Assembly: GCF_028657945.1 (NCBI RefSeq)
Contig: NZ_CP059693.1
Coordinates: 2,108,001 to 2,172,000 of the forward strand
DNA length: 64,000 nucleotides
Origin: Thalassomonas haliotis
GTDB lineage: Bacteria; Pseudomonadota; Gammaproteobacteria; Enterobacterales; Alteromonadaceae
Direction: 5' to 3'
Shown here: in pieces, positions 43,047 through 52,118 of the stretch
Numbering within the stretch: position 1 is the first letter of the stretch
Layout of the letters: each line of letters starts with the position of its first letter
Notes under the pieces: generated by a model
Told to the model about the DNA's origin: nothing
Database searches by the model: none
Seen by the model: only the letters and a program-made list of their open reading frames with translations
Translations under genes and position numbers: made by a program

Positions 43047-44441
43047 GTGGGATTTTTTAGATCTGTCTGGCAAGATTCACAGCCCTTGAAACGCCGGGTA
43101 GCAAGTCATGTTGCCGGTACTGCCTTCTCGGGCAAAGCCGCAGATGCCGGGCCGGATGTCAGCCAAGAGTTTTCCTCAAACCGAATTCAGGAGGCGGACC
43201 ATGTCTCTGATACTAAGCATAAGCAAGTGAGCGGTCCAAGCGCCGCGTTGGACTCTCCTACGGTAGAGTCTGTTGTCAGTGCTGAACATTCAGGGCATGG
43301 GCCACAAAAGGTGTCGCAACAGCAGGATTCTGTATCTTTCGGGACAACCGCTAACGGGCGCACAAGTGCCTTGGTTGAAGAATCGCTGCCTGTAGACCCC
43401 ATAGTGACTGAGCGTTTAGCGCCCGGTCACGTCTTTGATGATATTTTATCATCCGTGAATTTAGTGAGTCTTAAGTATGGCCTGGTAACGGGTGAGGATG
43501 TAAATCGAGCAGCTTCTCAAGATACTGAAATTCGAGTGCCAGAACAGTCTAGTTTCGTACATGCAGCTTCTGTCTTTTCTCGTGATCTTATGGATCTTTC
43601 GGTTAGAGCGGATGAACGTAATTTTCAACATGATTTTGGTGATCTGGATACGAGTCGGGCTTCGGGTCTCGACACCCCTTCTGAATACCTACCCGGGGAC
43701 AGTGCGCTGTTAACGCCGTTTGCCCCTTTTAATGCCGCTTTACATGCAGGAATGCAGCAAGCGCCACAAGCCGTGCTTTCAGGCGAAAAAAAACCGGCAA
43801 ATGCTGGCCGGGGGGCGGATAAGCCGCAAACGGGCTGTTTACCAAAGGCAAACGCGGCAGAAAAAATGCCGGCAACATCCGGGGAAGAGGTGCTGTCCCG
43901 GGCGTTGCTTTCCCCCGGGGAAAAAGTTGCCTCGCGGCCGCCGCAGCCTGATGGTCCGCTGCTGAGTGAACATCAGCGGTATCTGTACAAGCAAAAGCAT
44001 TTCCAGCAGCGTAGGCAACAAAGTAAACAACATCCGCAAACGCTTGCGCTAGCTGACGCTAAAGCGCAGAAGGAACAGACGGCGCAGGTGGCAGGTCAAG
44101 GGGCAGAACCTTTGCAAAATGCGCCTGGCGGGCAAGCGCTCCCGGACAGCCCGGCAGCGGCTCCCTTGTCCCTGCCTGCTAATGCCGCCCCGGCAGATAA
44201 AGCAGGGGGAGACAAGAGCGGAGCAGATCAGGCGCTGGCGGCTTTTAATGCCTTATCGGCCCTGGCCAGGCAAACCGGAAAAGGGGAGCAAAAAGCCGAG
44301 AAAGCAGCGGATAACAGCGTCCATATCGGGCGTATCGATGTTAGGGTAACGGCAGATGAAGCGGTGAAAAAAACGGTCGCAGAACAGCCGCCAACACCGG
44401 CTGCCGGCTGGGCCAGTCGTCATTATTTGCGCAGGGTCTGA
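43047..44441 (+). CDS. disordered eCIS protein with C-terminal IGRIDVRV motif
   Basis: 464 residues, largely low-complexity and rich in Ala, Gln, Ser, Pro and Lys, with no predicted fold over most of its length. Only two parts look constrained: the N-terminal MGFFRSVWQDSQPLKRR and the C-terminal VHIGRIDVRVTADE...WASRHYLRRV. This C-terminal pattern (IGRI.VR followed by a LxxYLRRR-like end) is typical of a variable hypothetical protein found between tube and baseplate genes in eCIS operons. It might act as a linker, chaperone or short tape-measure substitute; no evidence decides. A central Ser/Thr/Asp-rich part (about 43170-43690) differs in codon use from the Ala/Gln-rich remainder. Confidence 0.6.
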   Translation: MGFFRSVWQDSQPLKRRVASHVAGTAFSGKAADAGPDVSQEFSSNRIQEADHVSDTKHKQVSGPSAALDSPTVESVVSAEHSGHGPQKVSQQQDSVSFGTTANGRTSALVEESLPVDPIVTERLAPGHVFDDILSSVNLVSLKYGLVTGEDVNRAASQDTEIRVPEQSSFVHAASVFSRDLMDLSVRADERNFQHDFGDLDTSRASGLDTPSEYLPGDSALLTPFAPFNAALHAGMQQAPQAVLSGEKKPANAGRGADKPQTGCLPKANAAEKMPATSGEEVLSRALLSPGEKVASRPPQPDGPLLSEHQRYLYKQKHFQQRRQQSKQHPQTLALADAKAQKEQTAQVAGQGAEPLQNAPGGQALPDSPAAAPLSLPANAAPADKAGGDKSGADQALAAFNALSALARQTGKGEQKAEKAADNSVHIGRIDVRVTADEAVKKTVAEQPPTPAAGWASRHYLRRV

Positions 44442-44575
44442 TAATCTTTAACTGGAAATTTTAGCTGGAAATTGAAAACGTTAACAAGCATGCATTAGCA
44501 GTTTAATAAAGTATAACAACAACCTAAGGATAATAACGTCGTTAGCGGTCGGCGTTTTGTTTAAGGACAAACCCT

Positions 44576-45586
44576 ATGCCGGTAATAGCTTCATCCCTGT
44601 CACAAATTTGCCGCGAACTCGCGGACCAGATGGGTACTGCCATTAACAGCGGTGACGACTCACAAGTTACTGTGATGGTGGGCAATCCCCAGGATGCCGT
44701 GCCTTCGGGGTCTAACTCCCACCGGGTGAATTTCTTCTTTTACCAGTTCTCTCCCTTTGAATTTGATGCCGATGCCTTACCCGGGGAAACCGGCTTTATG
44801 CGGGTGCAATGTATGATCACCCCTTTTGGCGTCTCCGAAGACTCGGTCGGGGCCGGTGAGCATGATTTGCGGATTTTAGGGGAAGTGATCCGCATTTTTC
44901 AGGAGCAGCCGGTATTTTCAATGACGGTTAACAGCCAGGATTATCATATACAAGTGATCATGCAGCAAATGGAGGTGGAACAAACCAGCCAGCTTTGGGG
45001 CACCCAGGGAGATGTGGTGTACCGGCCTTCGGTGGTTTATGAAATCGCGCTGGCGCCTGTGGTGCCGGACGAAGCGGCGGTATTGAGCCCGCTAGCCGGT
45101 AGCCTGGGGCTGGAAATCCAGTCGACCTTAGAGCAAAACGATGCCACGGTGACCCCGGTATCGCCGATAGTGCCGGTGACCCGGGTCAATACCGGTATTG
45201 AAAGCTGGCAACCCAGAGTATGCCTGGTGGTTGCCGGCAATTGTCATGAAAACCTGTCCTTTGAAGTTGGCAGTCCGGAATTGGCGGCCTTAAGCGCCGG
45301 AGTTTGGATTGCCGGAGATGTCGCTACTTCGGTGGATTTACGCTGGGATATCTGGGATAACGTCAGCGGCTGGGAAACCCTGCCGGCGTTCGCATCCCAG
45401 GTGATCGCCGATGACACGATAGACCCGGATTTGGCCGGTAGCGCCACCACCACGGCGGTGACCTTACCTTTTACCGACCACGGCGGCCAGGCGGTGTTAT
45501 ATGCGGTGCGCAGTTATCAAAGGGCTGTTGATGGCGTAGAGATCACTGTGCTTAGTAATCCTTTGTTGATCAGCTTGTATGAGTAG
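44576..45586 (+). CDS. DUF4255 / Pvc16 (Afp16-like) tail terminator
   Basis: 336 residues. The N-terminal ~190 residues match the DUF4255 (Pvc16_N) domain: ASSLSQICRELADQMGTAIN, SHRVNFFFYQFSPFEFDADA, MRVQCMITPFGVSEDS, HDLRILGEVIRIFQEQPVFS and YRPSVVYEIALAPVVPDEAA. In Afp, the Afp16 product caps the distal end of the tube and sheath and fixes tail length. The C-terminal ~130 residues form an additional beta-rich domain (ASQVIADDTIDPDLAG, AVLYAVRSYQRAVDGVEITV). Its stop overlaps the ATPase start by 8 bases, so the two are translated together. Confidence 0.88.
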   Translation: MPVIASSLSQICRELADQMGTAINSGDDSQVTVMVGNPQDAVPSGSNSHRVNFFFYQFSPFEFDADALPGETGFMRVQCMITPFGVSEDSVGAGEHDLRILGEVIRIFQEQPVFSMTVNSQDYHIQVIMQQMEVEQTSQLWGTQGDVVYRPSVVYEIALAPVVPDEAAVLSPLAGSLGLEIQSTLEQNDATVTPVSPIVPVTRVNTGIESWQPRVCLVVAGNCHENLSFEVGSPELAALSAGVWIAGDVATSVDLRWDIWDNVSGWETLPAFASQVIADDTIDPDLAGSATTTAVTLPFTDHGGQAVLYAVRSYQRAVDGVEITVLSNPLLISLYE

Positions 45587-47003
45587 CCTTATGAATATCG
45601 CCACAAACTCAACAACCGCCACTGCCGGCTCAGAGCCAGAAAATGCAGCAAAGACTGTGGTTGATGTTGCAGGCAGTCAACCGGTACTGGCGGTACTGGC
45701 GCCGGAATGGGAGCGGCTGCAGCTGTTGGGCTACTGCCTTGGACAATCACGGCAGGGTAAAGAGATAGCCGAAGATAAGTTACAGCAGCTGACCAGTTTG
45801 CAGCAAGAGATCAGGGCATTACGTGTTAAAGAGGGTTACTGGCACAAGTTGCTCGGCCTGGAATTGTCGGAGTTGGAAATCGACATTTTAGTTTTTGTGG
45901 TGGCGCCGCAATTTGAACCTCGTTTAGGCTGGCTTTACCAGAGTCTTGGCGGCGATAAAAGCGAACCCTATCCGAGCCGGGCATTGATCCAGGAATTTTT
46001 GGCAATGGAGGCCCACGGCAGTGAAAACTTGATCCGTTTGTTATCCGAGAGCGGACAACTGAGGACCAACCGCCTGGTTAAGGTAGAAACAAACGATCCT
46101 TATCGCCAGATCAGACCCGAGCCCGCATTGGTGGCAAAAATGCTTGGTCATGACTATGAAGAAACTTGCCCCCCCGGCACCACCCGGGTCCGCAGCGACG
46201 CTGGCTGGCAGGACCTGGTGCTGCCGGAGCCAACCCTGAATATGCTGCATGAATTTCTGGCGTGGATCCATCATCAGGATAAGGTGGTGGGCCAGTGGGG
46301 CGGTAAGCGCATCGGCGGCCCGGTAGCCTTATTTGCAGGCCCTTCCGGCACAGGCAAAACATTGGCCTCTGCTGTGATTGCCGGCGAGCTGAACTGGCCC
46401 CTGTACCGGGTCGATTTAGGTCAGCTGGTGAGCAAATATATCGGCGAGACCGAGAAAAACCTCAACAAGCTGTTCAGCGCCGCGCAAAACCGCAAAATGG
46501 TGCTGCAGTTTGATGAAGCCGACAGCCTGTTCAGCAAACGCGGCGAGATCAAAGATGCCCGCGACCGTTATGCCAATATGGAAGTCAGCCATTTGTTGAC
46601 CAAGATAGAGAACCATTATGGCCCCTGTATTTTAACCACTAACTTACGTAAACAGATTGATCCGGCGTTTGCCCGCCGCTTCCAGCTGGTGCTGGAGTTT
46701 CCCCGGCCGGATAAAAGTGCCCGCCAGCAGTTATGGCAGGTAATGCTGCCCCCCGGGGCGCCGCTGGCCGCTGAGGTTGATTTAGCGCTGATCGCCAGCG
46801 CCTGTGCCTTGTCCGGCGGCCATATCCGCAATGCCGCCCTGCATGCCTGTTACCTGGCGGCGGCAGAAGACAGTGCCGTCAGCCTGGCACATATAAGCAC
46901 CGCAATATGGCGGGAGCTGGCCAAGGAAGGGCGGGAGATCTCGCCGAGGGAAATCGGCGCCCTGGCCAAACACTTACCGGAGGCGGTTTATGCTTCTTCC
47001 TGA
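45579..47003 (+). CDS. AAA+ ATPase of the injection system (Afp15/PVC15-like)
   Basis: 474 residues. A helical N-terminal domain of ~200 residues precedes the AAA+ module. The module has Walker A GPSGTGKT (~residue 254), SKYIGETEKNL (the region contacting the next subunit), Walker B LQFDEADSLF (~310), sensor-1 LTTNLRKQIDPAF and the arginine finger segment FARRFQ. All catalytic residues are present. In Afp/PVC the equivalent ATPase assists assembly or effector loading and is not in the finished particle. Translation is coupled to the preceding DUF4255 gene. Confidence 0.92.
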   Translation: MSSLMNIATNSTTATAGSEPENAAKTVVDVAGSQPVLAVLAPEWERLQLLGYCLGQSRQGKEIAEDKLQQLTSLQQEIRALRVKEGYWHKLLGLELSELEIDILVFVVAPQFEPRLGWLYQSLGGDKSEPYPSRALIQEFLAMEAHGSENLIRLLSESGQLRTNRLVKVETNDPYRQIRPEPALVAKMLGHDYEETCPPGTTRVRSDAGWQDLVLPEPTLNMLHEFLAWIHHQDKVVGQWGGKRIGGPVALFAGPSGTGKTLASAVIAGELNWPLYRVDLGQLVSKYIGETEKNLNKLFSAAQNRKMVLQFDEADSLFSKRGEIKDARDRYANMEVSHLLTKIENHYGPCILTTNLRKQIDPAFARRFQLVLEFPRPDKSARQQLWQVMLPPGAPLAAEVDLALIASACALSGGHIRNAALHACYLAAAEDSAVSLAHISTAIWRELAKEGREISPREIGALAKHLPEAVYASS

Positions 47004-47072
47004 TTTATTGATAAATAACGTTTTGATACATAACTTAAATTTCTACTTAGAACAAGAAAATGGAGTGAGTTT

Positions 47073-47405
47073 ATGATCACCCTAGATGCTTTGAATTTAC
47101 ATTTGCCCTCGGGCATGCAGGAGCGGGCTCCTACCATCGCCCGGCTGATTGCCGGAGAATTGTCCCGCCTGCAGGGGGAGAGTAGTGAGCCGGTGAGCGG
47201 CAATATCAGTCAGTTAAATATCGGCGCCCTGCATATCCACCGCAGCTTTTCCGATGCACAAATTGCCCAAACCATCGTCAGCGCCATTAATGAGAAAATC
47301 CAGCATCAGCTGACGGTTAAGCCCGCTGAAAAACCAGCCGCTACGGGTAATGCGGCGGCAGCAAATAACCTGGGCCGACTGAAAAAGCAGGGAGGCAGCT
47401 TGTGA
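47073..47405 (+). CDS. small conserved eCIS-associated protein
   Basis: 110 residues preceded by an AGTGAG site. It contains the pattern QERAPTIARLIAGELSRL, then LNIGALHIHRSFSDAQIAQT, IVSAINEKI. The tail is Ala/Gly/Lys-rich and probably flexible. Small proteins with a D.(Q/E)IA..I..AI segment occur at this place in other eCIS operons; function unknown. Its stop overlaps the next gene's GTG by four bases. The IGALHI element echoes the IGRIDV motif of the disordered protein upstream, possibly a shared docking motif (weak). Confidence 0.6.
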   Translation: MITLDALNLHLPSGMQERAPTIARLIAGELSRLQGESSEPVSGNISQLNIGALHIHRSFSDAQIAQTIVSAINEKIQHQLTVKPAEKPAATGNAAAANNLGRLKKQGGSL

Positions 47406-48046
47406 GTTTCTTAAAAGGCATGCTGGTGGAATATGCGCTGTCGATACCGCCGCTGGTACTGGTATTTGATTTTAATCCCAAGGAAATCAGCCGTACCCGG
47501 GCGATCACTATTACCGCAGGCTCTACCCCGGCCACCCGCGGCGGTTATGACTTTGCCCTGCCGACAGAAACCAGCCGGGTCTCCCAGGGAGTCTCGGTGC
47601 AGCCGGAAAGTTTTAATGTCGATATTCTTATCGATGCCACCGACCGTATGAACGACAACCACCCGATAGCCACCACCTTAGGCATAGAGCCTGAGCTGGA
47701 CACCTTACGTACTATGGTCGAGCCTAAGGCGCAGGGGCCGGGGGGCGTGCAAATGCTGTCGAGCCTGGGGCTTGGCGGTACGCGGGCCTTTGACAGTTCA
47801 GAGTCGGCATCGGTGATCCTTTTTATCTGGGGCACCCATGTGCTGCCGGTATTTTTAAAAAGCATTACCGTGAAAGAGCAGGCGCACCTGCCGACCCTGA
47901 TCCCCTACCGGGCGACAGTGACTTTGTCGATGCAGGTGATTGAAAGTAACAATCCTTTCTATGAAGTGGAAAAAATTCGCCAGGTTATCGGGGCGGCGGT
48001 GAATACCGGGCAGACGGTGGCGTCAGCAATAGGGAGTCTTTTCTAA
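47402..48046 (+). CDS. CIS tube-type baseplate protein (Afp7 N-terminal-like)
   Basis: 214 residues from a GTG overlapping the previous stop. Motifs: LVFDFNPKEISRTRAITITA, SVQPESFNVDILIDATDRMN, HPIATTLGIEPELDTLRTMV, SVILFIWGTHVLPVFLKSIT and ATVTLSMQVIESNNP. They match the CIS_tube/LysM-type protein (PF19266-like, from memory) that glues hub to baseplate as Afp7. In Afp7 a C-terminal LysM is fused; here the LysM domain is a separate gene beginning in the stop codon of this one. Confidence 0.8.
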   Translation: MSFLKGMLVEYALSIPPLVLVFDFNPKEISRTRAITITAGSTPATRGGYDFALPTETSRVSQGVSVQPESFNVDILIDATDRMNDNHPIATTLGIEPELDTLRTMVEPKAQGPGGVQMLSSLGLGGTRAFDSSESASVILFIWGTHVLPVFLKSITVKEQAHLPTLIPYRATVTLSMQVIESNNPFYEVEKIRQVIGAAVNTGQTVASAIGSLF

Positions 48047-48336
48047 TGTTTTTAAAGGGATCGCGGTATGAAAATGCCAGTTTGTTTTACCCGGATGAAA
48101 ACGGCGAGGTGGTTTTTGACGGCGTACGCGCCCGGGAAATAGCTAAGGCCACCGGGGTTGTCGAGCACCATATCAAGGAAGGGGATCGCCTCGATTTACT
48201 GGCCCGGCATTATTACAACAATGACAGGCACTGGTGGCGCATTATCGATGCCAATCCGGAAATTATGTTTGCCAGTGACTTATTGCTCGACGACTGGCTG
48301 GGACGAACCATTTTGATCCCCAAAATCAGGGAATAA
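48046..48336 (+). CDS. LysM-like baseplate protein (Afp7 C-terminal-like)
   Basis: 96 residues, start overlapping the previous stop by one base. The LysM-like fold is visible in HHIKEGDRLDLLARHYYNND, RHWWRIIDANPEIMFASDLL and GRTILIPKI. In contractile systems such domains (T4 gp53-like) clamp the baseplate to the tube rather than bind cell wall. Together with the preceding gene it makes a split Afp7. Confidence 0.85.
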   Translation: MFLKGSRYENASLFYPDENGEVVFDGVRAREIAKATGVVEHHIKEGDRLDLLARHYYNNDRHWWRIIDANPEIMFASDLLLDDWLGRTILIPKIRE

Positions 48337-48381
48337 TGAATGAACAGTCAGAGAATGGGCAGGGTATAGGAGGCTGAACTT

Positions 48382-49533
48382 ATGGGATTGTCGGTATCAC
48401 TGAATATCTTTGGCGAAAAAACCCGCGAGCCCGGCGAGTGTATCGTGCTGATGGGGGTTGCCGAGCAAGAAATCGTCGACTTTTATCCGCTGCTGATGGA
48501 GTTGTCCATCGACAGCAGCCGCAGCGAAGCCACGATTGCCAAGCTGATTTTTGAAGGACGCCGCGACGAGCAGGGTAAATGGCTGGTCCAGGACTCCGGC
48601 ATTTTCAAAGACTGGCAGCCGGTAAAGATCAAAGTGGCCTTTGGCGACAAAGAAGAAGAAATCATGCGCGGTTATGTACGCTCAAGCAAGTTGGAATATC
48701 CCACCGATGCCGGCAGCGCTAAGGTCACCATAGAATGCCAGGATGAGTCTTACCGTCTGGACCGCACCCACAGGAACAAGACCTGGGGAGAAGATACCCC
48801 GAGCAGCGATGCGCAAATCCTGCAGGAAATCGTCCTGCCCTACGGCTTGACCCTGAGCAGTGATAACGGTGCGGGACAAAGCGGTATCGAAGTTAACCAG
48901 AACGGTTCGGATATTGCCTTTTTAAAAAGCCGCGCCGCCGAAAACGGTTATGAGCTGATTTTTTCCCAGGGCGAAGTATATTTCGGCCCGATGCAGCTTG
49001 AAGCCGAGGCCCAGCCCAATATCATGGCCTATGCCGGTCGGGAAACCAATTGTATCAGTATTAATGTCAGTACCGACAGCCATCAGCCGGATGCGGTGGC
49101 CTTTGACGTACCGGATGAAACCGGGGACGGCTCTACCGAAACTGTGGTCGAGCCGGACTTGTTTGTGATGGGGCTTGAGCATGCCAGCAGCGCCGATTCC
49201 GGTTTGGAAGATTTTACCTGGAAGATGAGCGGGGAAACCGGCGCCGATGCCGCAGCACTGACGGCAAAGGCGCAGCAAAAGGCCAACGAATTCGACATTA
49301 AAAAAGTCAATGCCACCGGGGAGCTTGACGGCATGCTCTACGGCACTGTGTTAAGGCCGGGGTTTCCGGTCGGGGTCGACGGTGTCGGGGAGCAATATAA
49401 CGGCACCTATTATGTCGACAAGGTAGTGCATAAATTTAGCTATGAAGGCTACCGGCAAAACTTTACTTTGCTGCGTAATGCCTACGGCGACAACCTGGAG
49501 TCTGCCGGCGGCTTACTGGCCGGGATTTTATAG
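48382..49533 (+). CDS. gpD/gp27-like hub protein (Afp8 N-terminal-like)
   Basis: 383 residues with a strong AGGAGG site. It matches the phage late control gene D family: SVSLNIFGEKTREPGECIVL, ILQEIVLPYGLTLSSDN, GSDIAFLKSRAAENGYELIF, VYFGPMQL and YNGTYYVDKVVHKFSYEGYR. Trimeric gpD forms the ring that adapts the six-fold tube to the three-fold spike. The spike is encoded by the next gene, so the Afp8 (VgrG-like) fusion is split here. Confidence 0.9.
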   Translation: MGLSVSLNIFGEKTREPGECIVLMGVAEQEIVDFYPLLMELSIDSSRSEATIAKLIFEGRRDEQGKWLVQDSGIFKDWQPVKIKVAFGDKEEEIMRGYVRSSKLEYPTDAGSAKVTIECQDESYRLDRTHRNKTWGEDTPSSDAQILQEIVLPYGLTLSSDNGAGQSGIEVNQNGSDIAFLKSRAAENGYELIFSQGEVYFGPMQLEAEAQPNIMAYAGRETNCISINVSTDSHQPDAVAFDVPDETGDGSTETVVEPDLFVMGLEHASSADSGLEDFTWKMSGETGADAAALTAKAQQKANEFDIKKVNATGELDGMLYGTVLRPGFPVGVDGVGEQYNGTYYVDKVVHKFSYEGYRQNFTLLRNAYGDNLESAGGLLAGIL

Positions 49534-49626
49534 GGAGAAAATTCAGGGCTTGGTGGTGAGCCTCTGAATCATTTGATGAAACCTTTTTGTTAAGGACTTT
49601 CTGTTGAGTTTTTTATCGAGGAAATG

Positions 49627-50439
49627 ATGGAAGAAATAGTCAGGCAGTTAGCACAACAATCCGCCCGGCAGTATTACGGCAAGCACAGGGCATTTGTCGA
49701 CGACAACGGCGATCCGGACAAGCTCGGCCGGCTTAAACTTCGCATCCCGAGTTTGCTGGGGGAAGAAGTTACCGCCTGGGCGCTGCCTTGTCTGCCTTTT
49801 GGCGGTCTGGCGGATCAGGGCTTTTTTGCCGTGCCGGATGTCGGCGCCCAGGTTTGGGCGGAATTTGAAGCCGGCGATTTGTCCCGCCCTCTCTGGACCG
49901 GGGTGTTCTGGCAGGCCTCGGGAGACGCGCCGGCAGATTACCCGAATGATGAACCTACTACCCGTATCTGGAAAACCAGCAAAGGGCATTTTCTCGAATT
50001 TGAAGACGGCGACGATGAAGAGCAAATCAAGCTTGAGCATAGCAGCGGCTCCAATGTGGTACTCGACCCCGAAGGCAGCATAGCCCTGACGGATTCCGGC
50101 GGCGGCAAGGTTACCCTGGACGCCGAGAATAACCAGTTGATCATCGAAGATGCCAACGGCAATAACCTGACCATGACCTCCTCCGGCACTACCCTGGAAG
50201 ATGCCAACGGCAATAAAATTGAAATGGCCGCCAGCGGCATTACCGTCAAGGGCCAGCAGGTGGTGGTGGAAGGGCAGCAGGTGATGCTCGGCGGTCAGGG
50301 AGGCGAGCCGATCATCAAGGGGCAAAGTTTTCTTACCCTGTTTATGACCCATATGCACACTACGCCGGTGGGGCCGACCTCGCCGCCTGTGCCCCAGGGG
50401 GAAATGAGTACCTTGTCCATGAAAGTAATGACTTCTTAA
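49627..50439 (+). CDS. gp5/VgrG-like central spike with apex HxH motif
   Basis: About 270 residues; ATG chosen 4 bases after AGGA (an adjacent ATG one codon earlier is too close). The OB-fold domain is YGKHRAFVDDNGDPDKLGRL, ALPCLPFGGLADQGFFAVPD, GAQVWAEFEAGDLSRPLWTG. It is followed by a repetitive triple beta-helix (IIEDANGNNLTM, LEDANGNKIEM, VKGQQVVVEGQQVM). The tip TLFMTHMHTTPVGPTSPP carries an HxH pattern like the iron-binding apex of P2 gpV-type spikes. The protein punctures the target membrane. No separate PAAR tip gene is seen, consistent with a self-capped spike. Confidence 0.9.
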   Translation: MEEIVRQLAQQSARQYYGKHRAFVDDNGDPDKLGRLKLRIPSLLGEEVTAWALPCLPFGGLADQGFFAVPDVGAQVWAEFEAGDLSRPLWTGVFWQASGDAPADYPNDEPTTRIWKTSKGHFLEFEDGDDEEQIKLEHSSGSNVVLDPEGSIALTDSGGGKVTLDAENNQLIIEDANGNNLTMTSSGTTLEDANGNKIEMAASGITVKGQQVVVEGQQVMLGGQGGEPIIKGQSFLTLFMTHMHTTPVGPTSPPVPQGEMSTLSMKVMTS

Positions 50440-50448
50440 GGAGCCAAG

Positions 50449-50838
50449 ATGGCACAGCGATTAACGGATCCTCCTTATTTGAAATTTCCGCTGCGTATCA
50501 ACAGCAGCGGTCCTAAACTTGCCACCCGGGCGGAGCATATCCGCGGGCAAATCGAGCAGGTGCTTTATACCTTGTCGGGGGAGCGGGTATTTCGTCCCGA
50601 ATTTGGCGCCGGGGTTAAGGCGCTGGTATTTGAACCTAATGCCTCGGCGTTATGGCAGGTCACGGAAAAACGTATTAGCGCCTCCTTAATTGAATCACTG
50701 GCGGGAGAAGTCGAGCCTAAGTCTATTAAGGTAACGGTTGCCGGTAATAATGAGCAGCTGACCATCACCATCGCCTATGTGCTGGCGGCGATAGGTTTTG
50801 AAGATCAGCATGAATTTACTTTCAGCGCAGGTAGCTAA
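50449..50838 (+). CDS. gp25-like baseplate wedge protein (Afp9-like)
   Basis: 129 residues, AAGGAG site. GPW/gp25 family features: FPLRINSSGPKLATRAEHIR, QIEQVLYTLSGERVFRPEFG, AGVKALVFEPNASALWQVTE. The EPN motif in LVFEPN is the family hallmark. The protein sits at the junction of baseplate and sheath and starts sheath polymerisation. Confidence 0.93.
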   Translation: MAQRLTDPPYLKFPLRINSSGPKLATRAEHIRGQIEQVLYTLSGERVFRPEFGAGVKALVFEPNASALWQVTEKRISASLIESLAGEVEPKSIKVTVAGNNEQLTITIAYVLAAIGFEDQHEFTFSAGS

Positions 50839-50843
50839 CCCTT

Positions 50844-52034
50844 ATGGCCCAAGATCCTGAAATTGAACTTGTTTATGCCGGCGCCTGTCCCGACTGTGCC
50901 AGCCGGGTAGCGGATTTACCGCAAACCTTGCCCGAAGTCGGCGATGACTTTGACTGGTTATTACGTGATTACGACGGCTTCCGTTTATTTATGCTCGAAG
51001 AGCTGGTGGCTAAATATCCCGAGCGTACCCGCTGGACCCCGGCCGATGTCGAAACCGCGCTGGTGGAAGTGATGGCGTCCCTGCTCGACCGTTTATCCGA
51101 CAGCGCCGATCGGGTGTTTGCCGAAGGGTTTCTGGAAACGGCGCGCCGCCCGGAATCGGTACGGCGGTTATTAAAATTTATTGGTTATGACATCTTAACC
51201 ATCACCCGGGAAAAAAGTGAGCCGCCATTTGATTTGCCTGGCCACGCCCAGGATTTACGCAGCGACGAGCAAAGGTTTGATCAGTACTGGCTCGATAATC
51301 CCACTAAGATGGAAGCAGCACGTTTTGCCGGGCCCAGGGAAATCCAGACGCAAAAACGTATGGTTACCCTGGATGATTACGTCAGCCGATTGCAGGAGCA
51401 TCCCCTGGTATTAAGGGCCCAGTCCTGGCAAAGCTGGGGCGGCAGCTGGCCGGTGATCTATGTGGCGGTGATCGCCTGGCAACGTAAAGATATCGACGAG
51501 AGCCAGGGGTTGATTTATCCGGATAATATCATCGAGGAAGTGCAAGACTTTCACCAGCACCGCAGCCTGGCCCTGGTGGATTTAACTCAGGGACCCAGCA
51601 TCAGATCGGTATTACGTCCCTACCTGGATGCCTACCGCATGGCGGGGCAGGAAGTGATCTTACAAAGTGCGGTGGAAGTGGGGATTTCCATTTCTATTTC
51701 CATCGAGGTACGCAGCAATTATTTCAAATCCGAACTGCGCCGGGCGGTAGAGCAGGCGCTCAGCACTGAGCCCGGCGGTTTCTTTGAACCGGGCCGTTTG
51801 CGTTTTGGCGAAGATCTCTATGCCGGTGACTTGTTTGAAACCCTGATGGCTATCGACGGTGTCGATAATATTTGTCTCAACCGCTTTAAACGTATCGGTA
51901 AACGTTTTGCCGACCAGGCGGACTTTGGCCGTATCAAGCTGTCCGGGCTGGAAGTCGCGGTTTGCGATAACGATTTGGGCAGCCCCGGACGCGGTTATTT
52001 CAGGTTGAAATTAAACGGCGGCCGCAAAGGCTAA
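50844..52034 (+). CDS. baseplate J-like wedge protein, first copy
   Basis: 396 residues starting 5 bp after the gp25 stop. The N-terminus has a CPDC pair (YAGACPDCASRV), then WLLRDYDGFRLFMLEELVAK, TPADVETALVEVMASLLDRL and a late J-like domain with QSAVEVGISISISIEVRSNY, GRLRFGEDLYAGDLFETLMA, IDGVDNI. This is the gpJ/Afp11-type fold that builds the wedge arm. The CxxC could bind zinc and is not a usual feature of gpJ as far as I recall. Confidence 0.82.
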   Translation: MAQDPEIELVYAGACPDCASRVADLPQTLPEVGDDFDWLLRDYDGFRLFMLEELVAKYPERTRWTPADVETALVEVMASLLDRLSDSADRVFAEGFLETARRPESVRRLLKFIGYDILTITREKSEPPFDLPGHAQDLRSDEQRFDQYWLDNPTKMEAARFAGPREIQTQKRMVTLDDYVSRLQEHPLVLRAQSWQSWGGSWPVIYVAVIAWQRKDIDESQGLIYPDNIIEEVQDFHQHRSLALVDLTQGPSIRSVLRPYLDAYRMAGQEVILQSAVEVGISISISIEVRSNYFKSELRRAVEQALSTEPGGFFEPGRLRFGEDLYAGDLFETLMAIDGVDNICLNRFKRIGKRFADQADFGRIKLSGLEVAVCDNDLGSPGRGYFRLKLNGGRKG

Positions 52035-52118
52035 GCAAAGGGCTGGGTAAGGCGTTAAGCGAAGGACAGAGCAAAGAAATAGGCAAGGACTAGGTTATGG
52101 AACATATGGATAAGCAAG

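Noticed and set aside
49648-50358. 236-codon open frame on the minus strand opposite the spike gene
   Set aside because: Basic, unpatterned sequence with no ribosome site, fully antisense to a well-supported spike gene; a shadow of codon bias.
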